In this document: piece after piece, positions 44,401 through 48,570 of the stretch | How the letters are laid out: the number at the start of each line of letters is the position of its first letter | How positions within the stretch are numbered: the stretch's first letter is position 1 | Origin: Deltaproteobacteria bacterium | GTDB taxonomy: Bacteria; Desulfobacterota; Binatia; UTPRO1 | DNA: 48,570 bases | NCBI GenBank assembly: GCA_020852955.1 | Contig: JADYZW010000049.1 | Location: 1 to 48,570 of the forward strand | Reading direction: 5' to 3' | Position numbers and translations under genes: made by a program | The notes under the pieces: model-generated | The model's database searches: none | Told to the model about the DNA's origin: nothing | The model's input: the letters and a program-made list of their open reading frames with translations, nothing else

Positions 44401-45190
44401 CGCGGCCCCTCGGGATCACGCTCGGTGATCCGGCCGGCATCGGCCCCGAGGTGATCGTGAGAGCACTCGCCCACCCCCGGCTCGGTCGCGTGCCGGCGGT
44501 CGTGCTCGGCGACGTCGAACTGCTCCGCGCGACCGCGCGCCGCCTGCGCGCGCGGGTCGCGGTGACGCCGCTCGCGGAGGCGGCACGGCTCGCGGGGTCG
44601 GGGGCGCTTGCCGGGATCGTGACGGCGCCCATCAGCAAGGAGTCGGTGACCCGCGCGGGATTTCCGATCAGCGGCCACACGAGCTCCTGCAGGAGCTCAC
44701 GGGCGCGCGCGCCGTCCGCATGATGCTCGCCGGGAGCTGCCTCCGTGTCATTTTGGTGACCATGCACGTCGCCCTCGGGCGCGTGCCCCGAGCGCTCTCG
44801 ATCGACGGCGCCGCGCGTACGATCACGATAGGCGCCGCGCACCTGCGCCGGTATCATCGCCTCGCGCGGCGGAGCGGTGTGGACGCGAGCGGTCCGTATC
44901 CGGCCGACTCGCTGTTCTTCCAGGCGGCGCATGGCAAGAGATTCGACGCGGTGATCGCGATGTACCACGACCAGGGCTCGATCCCTCTGAAGCTCCTCCA
45001 CTTCCACGACGGGGTGAACGTCACCCTCGGGCTGCCGATCATCCGCACCTCGCCCGACCGCGGCATCGCCTACGACATCGCGGGCTCCGGCACGGCCCAC
45101 GCCGGCAGCAGGCGCGCGGCGATCGCGCTGGCGCACTCCATGAGCCGCGCTGGCGCCGCGGCTGCACCGCGGCAGAGGTGGGCGTCGTGA
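44397..45190 (+). pseudogene. pdxA: Decayed 4-hydroxythreonine-4-phosphate dehydrogenase (pdxA)
   Basis: PdxA acts in vitamin B6 (pyridoxal phosphate) synthesis. The 5' part is clear (LTRPLGITLGDPAGIGPEV, IVTAPISKESV), then the frame breaks after 44681 where one base is missing (expected ACG-GAG-CTC) and stops at 44723. The rest continues in another frame: MHVAL, MYHDQGSIPLKLL, NVTLGLPIIRTS, AYDIAGSG. In addition, by alignment from memory, about 30-45 residues are absent before AARLAGSG (near 44575), and about 33 are absent near 44865, including NPHAGE with metal ligand His211. Repaired length would be about 264 versus 329 residues. TTG start and GTGA end still overlap both neighbours. Confidence 0.85.
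45174..45178 (+). promoter_or_regulatory. Ribosome-binding site deciding the phosphomannomutase start
   Basis: AGAGG at 45174-45178, eight bases before GTG 45187. It overlaps the in-frame GTG at 45178, ruling against that start. Confidence 0.6.
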
Positions 45191-46569
45191 GCCGAGGCCA
45201 CAATCCGTCCATCTTCCGCGAGTACGACATCCGCGGCATCGCCGACGTCGACTACGACGCCGACTTCGCGCGCCTCCTCGGCCGCGCCTACGCGACCTAC
45301 GCCGCCGACCAGGGCATGCGGCGGGTCAGCGTCGGCCGCGACGCGCGCCTCACGTCGAACGAGTACGCCGAGGCGCTCAAGGACGGGCTCCGCGCGGGCG
45401 GGCTCGACGTCGTCGACCTCGGGATGACGCCGACGCCGCTCGTCTACTATTCGCTCCATCACTGCGACGTCGACGGCGGCATCCAGGTGACCGGCAGCCA
45501 CAATCCGTCAGATCACAACGGCTTCAAGCTCTGCGTCGGCAAGGTGTCGATCTACGGCGACGCGATCCAGGAGCTGCGCCGCATCGTCGAGTCGGGACGC
45601 TTCCGCGACGCGCCGCGCGGCGGGGAGGAGCATTACGCGATCATCCCGCCGTACCAGGAGGAGCTGATCGCGCAGTTCGGGACGCTGCCGCGCCGTCTCA
45701 AAGTGGTCGTCGACTCGGGCAACGGCGCCGCCGGTCCGGTCGCGCCGCGCATCGTGTCGGCGATCGGCTGCGACGTGCGCGATCTCTTCTCCGAGCCCGA
45801 CGGCCGTTTCCCGAACCACCATCCGGATCCGACGGTCGAAGAGAACATGGAGACCCTGATCGACGCCGTGAAGCGGGACGGCGCCGACCTCGGGATCGCC
45901 TTCGACGGCGACGCCGACCGGGTCGGCCTCGTCGACCGGCACGGCCGCATCCTCTGGGGCGACGAGATGTTGGTGCTGTTCGCGCGCGACATCCTGGCCA
46001 CGCGTCCGGGCGCGGTGATCGTCTCCGAGGTGAAGTGCTCGCAGCGCCTCTACGACGACATCGCGAAGCACGGCGGCAAGGGCATCATGTGGAAGGCCGG
46101 CCACTCCCTCCTGAAGGCCAAGATGCGCGAGACCAAGGCGGCGCTCGGCGGCGAGATGAGCGGTCACATCTTCTTCGCCGACCGCTATTACGGTTACGAC
46201 GACGCGATCTACGCCGCGTGCCGCATGCTGGAGGTGGTCGCGAAGGCGGGAAAGCCGGTCGCCGAGCTGCTCGCCGATCTGCCGCCCGCCGTCAGCACGC
46301 CGGAGATCCGCGTCGACTGCCCGGACGCGCTCAAGTTCCGCATCGCCGAGCGTGCCAAGGAGCGCTTCCGCGCCGCCGGCTACGACTTGATCGACATCGA
46401 CGGCGTGCGCGTGAAGTTCGCGGACGGCTGGGGGCTGATCCGGGCCTCGAACACGCAGCCGATCCTGGTCATGCGCTTCGAGGCGACGGACGCGGCCAAG
46501 CTCGCCGAGTACCGCGGGATCGTCGAGAAGGTCGTCGACGAAGTGACGCGCGAGATCGGCGCCGCCTGA
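45187..46569 (+). CDS. Phosphomannomutase/phosphoglucomutase (AlgC-like)
   Basis: A 460-residue alpha-D-phosphohexomutase that interconverts hexose 6- and 1-phosphates, feeding nucleotide-sugar and polysaccharide synthesis. All four signatures are present: active-site Ser in VTGSHNPSDHNGFK, metal-binding loop DGDADRVG, sugar-binding GGEMSGHIFF, and phosphate-binding RASNTQPIL. N-terminal FREYDIRG is typical of AlgC-type PMM/PGM. GTG 45187 is chosen because AGAGG is eight bases upstream and the start overlaps the pdxA stop as GTGA. Intact, unlike its upstream neighbour. Confidence 0.93.
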   Translation: MSRGHNPSIFREYDIRGIADVDYDADFARLLGRAYATYAADQGMRRVSVGRDARLTSNEYAEALKDGLRAGGLDVVDLGMTPTPLVYYSLHHCDVDGGIQVTGSHNPSDHNGFKLCVGKVSIYGDAIQELRRIVESGRFRDAPRGGEEHYAIIPPYQEELIAQFGTLPRRLKVVVDSGNGAAGPVAPRIVSAIGCDVRDLFSEPDGRFPNHHPDPTVEENMETLIDAVKRDGADLGIAFDGDADRVGLVDRHGRILWGDEMLVLFARDILATRPGAVIVSEVKCSQRLYDDIAKHGGKGIMWKAGHSLLKAKMRETKAALGGEMSGHIFFADRYYGYDDAIYAACRMLEVVAKAGKPVAELLADLPPAVSTPEIRVDCPDALKFRIAERAKERFRAAGYDLIDIDGVRVKFADGWGLIRASNTQPILVMRFEATDAAKLAEYRGIVEKVVDEVTREIGAA

Positions 46570-46575
46570 GCGTCG

Positions 46576-46905
46576 TCAGGGCGGCAGCAGGTCGGCCGCC
46601 GAGAGCCGGATGCCGTTCGGCAACAGGACCTCGTCGCTGGCCTCCAGGGTCCGCTCGTCACGGTACGTGGCGGTCGCCGGATCGGGGTCGGTGAGCACGT
46701 GCAGTACCCCGCGCTCTACGTCGACGATCCAACACTCGCGTATGCCGGCTCGAGCGTACGCGGCTGCCTTCTGCGTCCGGTCGTAGCCGAGTGACGACAC
46801 GACGACTTCGCAGGCGAGGAGCAGGTGTTCCGCCGGGACTCCACGCGGCGGGGTTCGGCGAGCCGGGCGACGCGGACGGCCGCTCAGGAGCTCCGCCGCC
46901 GCCAT
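46576..46905 (-). pseudogene. N-terminally truncated Uma2-family nuclease-like remnant
   Basis: The readable part, from about 46835 downward, matches the C-terminal half of Uma2 (DUF820) proteins: LACEVVVSSLGYDRTQKAAAYARAGIRECWIVDVERG, with the Asp/Lys and VD elements of the restriction-nuclease-like fold. Uma2 proteins are usually about 190 residues; here the N-terminal half is absent and the frame runs into the 3' end of bolA. The family is often multi-copy and mobile-like. Probably inactive. Confidence 0.65.
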
Positions 46906-47162
46906 TCCTCCGGGGTGAAGGTCTGCAAGGCGAGCGCGTGCACGCGGCGCTCGCGGAGATCGCCGAGGGCGGCGTAGACGACGCGGTGGCGCTCCACGAG
47001 CCCGAGCCCCGAGAAGCGCGGGCTCACGACGATCGCGTCGTAGTGTCCGCCCTCGAGCGCCCCCGCGTGCCCGCGGTGGCGGGCGCTCTGGTCCTGCACC
47101 TCGACGTGCTCCGCCGCGAGCGCGGTACGGAGATCCTCGGCCAAGCGTTCGCTCGTCTTCAT
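46884..47162 (-). CDS. BolA-family protein
   Basis: A 92-residue class II KH-like protein of the BolA/IbaG family. BolA proteins bind iron-sulfur glutaredoxins and influence iron and redox balance. Visible features: SERLAEDLRTALAAEHVEVQDQSARH, GGHYDAIVVSPRFSGLGLVERHRVVY with the conserved F/RVxRHRxVY helix, and VHALALQTFTPEEW. ATG 47162 overlaps the methyltransferase stop by four bases. It is the last intact gene of the leuA-methyltransferase-bolA run. Confidence 0.92.
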   Translation of the reverse strand: MKTSERLAEDLRTALAAEHVEVQDQSARHRGHAGALEGGHYDAIVVSPRFSGLGLVERHRVVYAALGDLRERRVHALALQTFTPEEWRRRSS

Positions 47163-47923
47163 GGCGTCACTTCGTCGCGCCGGGCGGCGAAACGCAAGCG
47201 CACGTAGTCGGCGGTCCAGGCGCCGGCGGCGTCGGCGAGCGTCGGGCGCAGCGCATCCCGCACCTCGGCGAGGAGCGCGGGCCGCTCGTCCGTCGACACC
47301 GCGACGAGGAAGCTCTCGGCGAACGTCTCGAGCCACCCGACGACGTCGCCCGGGAGCGGGGTCGGACGCGGGAAGAGGACGATCGACTCGACGCGGAAGC
47401 CGTGACGGGCGAGCCGCGCCGCGTAGTCGTCGGCGGTCGGGAAGAACCAGGGATCGTAGGCGGCCGCGTCGAGTCCCCGCGCAGCGAGCGCCTGTGCGAG
47501 CGCCGACCGGATCGTCGCAACGCACCCGTGTCCACCCATCTCCGCGACGAAGCGCCCGCCCGGCTCGAGGGCGCGACGCACGCCGGCGATCACGGCATCC
47601 GGACGGCGCATCCAGTGCAGCGCGGCGTTGGAGAAGACCGCGTCGAACTCACCCGCGAAGGGGAGACGCTCGCCGTCCGCGACCTCGCACGCGAGACCGC
47701 GCGCGCGGGCGCCCGCGACCTGCGCGGGGCTCGCGTCGACGCCGACGACGTCGCAGCCGAGGGCGGCGAGCTTTCCGGTGAGGACGCCGTCGCCGCATCC
47801 GAGGTCGAGGATGCGCTCGCCCGGGCGCGGCGCCAGGAGCTCGACGACCGGCATGCCGAGGTCGCTCACGAAGCGCGCGTGCTTCTCGTACCGCTCGGGG
47901 CTCCACGTCTGCGGGGCGATCAT
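47159..47923 (-). CDS. Class I SAM-dependent methyltransferase
   Basis: A 254-residue Rossmann-fold methyltransferase, closest in pattern to trans-aconitate methyltransferase-type proteins. SAM-binding motif I is RILDLGCGDGVLTGKLAALG, motif II VVGVDAS, then FDAVFSNAALHWM with the substrate-region LHW, and LEPGGRFVAEMGGHG. The C-terminal helical part suggests a small-molecule substrate, but which one is not known. ATG 47923 overlaps the leuA stop (ATGA). Confidence 0.9.
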   Translation of the reverse strand: MIAPQTWSPERYEKHARFVSDLGMPVVELLAPRPGERILDLGCGDGVLTGKLAALGCDVVGVDASPAQVAGARARGLACEVADGERLPFAGEFDAVFSNAALHWMRRPDAVIAGVRRALEPGGRFVAEMGGHGCVATIRSALAQALAARGLDAAAYDPWFFPTADDYAARLARHGFRVESIVLFPRPTPLPGDVVGWLETFAESFLVAVSTDERPALLAEVRDALRPTLADAAGAWTADYVRLRFAARRDEVTP

Positions 47924-48570
47924 ACGGCCTCCCGCGCGGCGTCGTCCGTCGAGGTGGTCGCGCCGGCGAGCTCGATGAAACGCGGGCTCGACGCCGCGAC
48001 GACGCGGCCGGCGCGGCGGCTCCGTCGGTAGGCGGCGAGCACCGCGCGCAGCGAGGCCGTGATGAGGTTGGGGTCGCGCCCGACTCCGAACGCCGTCGGG
48101 CCGTTGCCGACGGCGACCTCGACGTAGGCGACCGCGGTGGCGGCGGCTCCGGCGCCGAGCGCGTGCTCGTGGTAGTCGACCACGCGGACGTCGGCGCCGG
48201 TCGCGTCGCGGAGCGCGCGGGTGAACGCGTCGATCGGCCCGTTGCCGTGGGCCGCGATCCGGCGACGCGCGCCGTCGAGGGTCACCACCGCCTCGATGCC
48301 GCAGTCCCCAGACGGCCGTGCCGTCAGGCCGTGCTCGGCGACGGCGTCGGCGGCGGCGTCCAGGTACTCGGCTTCGAAGGCGCGGAAGATCGCCTCGGGT
48401 GCGAGCTCGGCGCCGCTCTCTTCCGTCAGGCGCTGGACGACGGCGCCGAACTCGACCTGCAGCGCCCGCGGCAGCGCGAGCCCGTAGTCGCGCTCCAGGA
48501 GATACGCGACCCCGCCCTTCCCGGACTGGCTGTTGACGCGGATCACGGCTTCGTAGCTGCGGCCGACGTC
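47920..48570 (-). CDS. leuA: 2-isopropylmalate synthase, C-terminal part (5' truncated by window edge)
   Basis: LeuA condenses acetyl-CoA with 2-oxoisovalerate in leucine synthesis. About 216 C-terminal residues are present; the frame is open to base 48570 (DVGRSYEAVIRVNSQSGKGG). This part includes the subdomain RVNSQSGKGGVAYLLERDYGLALPR, the regulatory LeuA dimer domain (GDCGIEAVVTLDGARRRIAAHGNGPIDAF) and VGNGPTAFGVGRDPNLITASLRAV, which fits the type 2 (yeast-like, long) LeuA. It is the first gene of an overlapping run with a methyltransferase and bolA. Confidence 0.92.
   Translation of the reverse strand, partial: DVGRSYEAVIRVNSQSGKGGVAYLLERDYGLALPRALQVEFGAVVQRLTEESGAELAPEAIFRAFEAEYLDAAADAVAEHGLTARPSGDCGIEAVVTLDGARRRIAAHGNGPIDAFTRALRDATGADVRVVDYHEHALGAGAAATAVAYVEVAVGNGPTAFGVGRDPNLITASLRAVLAAYRRSRRAGRVVAASSPRFIELAGATTSTDDAAREAV

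Noticed and set aside
44397..44723. Programmed frameshift in pdxA.
   Set aside because: No slippery sequence or stimulatory structure is evident, and the gene also lacks two internal blocks including a metal-ligand motif.

Overview
The window is GC-rich bacterial DNA (about 70% by eye, not computed), densely coded, with many genes joined by 4-base stop/start overlaps. The gene content suggests an uncultured soil or groundwater bacterium of the Deltaproteobacteria-like groups, with Candidatus Binatia/Binatota as my best guess. The reasons are a pilMNOPQ-aro cluster, an mfd / surA / pdxA neighbourhood, several luciferase-like (LLM) and PPOX-type flavin/F420 oxidoreductases, and large secreted proteins with long Thr-Pro linkers. 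This placement is inference. No tRNA, rRNA, CRISPR array, insertion sequence or phage gene was seen.

Layout. 1-5086: pilM (5' end cut by the window edge), pilN, pilO, pilP and pilQ, the alignment complex and secretin of a type IV pilus. 5163-7912: aroC, aroK and aroB of the shikimate pathway. 7942-10211: two lipoproteins, one with Ig-like and cysteine-rich modules. 10515-13893: a GNAT acetyltransferase and a large secreted beta-helix protein with a Thr-Pro linker and a repeated C-terminal domain. 14005-16640: an ABC-2 exporter (permease and ATPase). 16695-21000: aroQ, accB, a divergent accC, a DUF1573 lipoprotein and a PfkB kinase, a tightly overlapping run.

21030-29401 is an accessory metabolic region: an LLM oxidoreductase, a PPOX flavoprotein facing a TetR regulator across a palindromic operator, an SPFH/NfeD membrane pair, an SDR, a thiamine-diphosphate (TPP) enzyme, and divergently from it a clear sulfoacetaldehyde acetyltransferase (xsc). 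29555-35883: a 1030-residue secreted protein with an extreme Gly-rich half, an acyl-CoA dehydrogenase and a sulfatase-fold membrane protein. 36163-46569: mfd, a CBS-domain protein, a crotonase, a DUF420 membrane protein, a second LLM enzyme, a SnoaL-like protein, a SurA/PpiC chaperone, a decayed pdxA and a phosphomannomutase/phosphoglucomutase. 46576-48570: an Uma2 remnant, BolA, a methyltransferase and the 3' part of leuA, cut by the right edge.

The most notable points are: (1) pdxA carries one frameshift and two internal deletions, one removing a metal-ligand motif, yet keeps its translational coupling to both neighbours; (2) the TetR/PPOX operator has arms that double as the -35 boxes of opposed promoters; (3) biotin carboxylase has Asp where the catalytic Glu296 is expected; (4) PilP has no lipobox while PilQ has one; (5) the secreted Thr-Pro-linker proteins share a modular design and may be a lineage-specific surface system; (6) xsc stands without the usual sulfonate-pathway partners.
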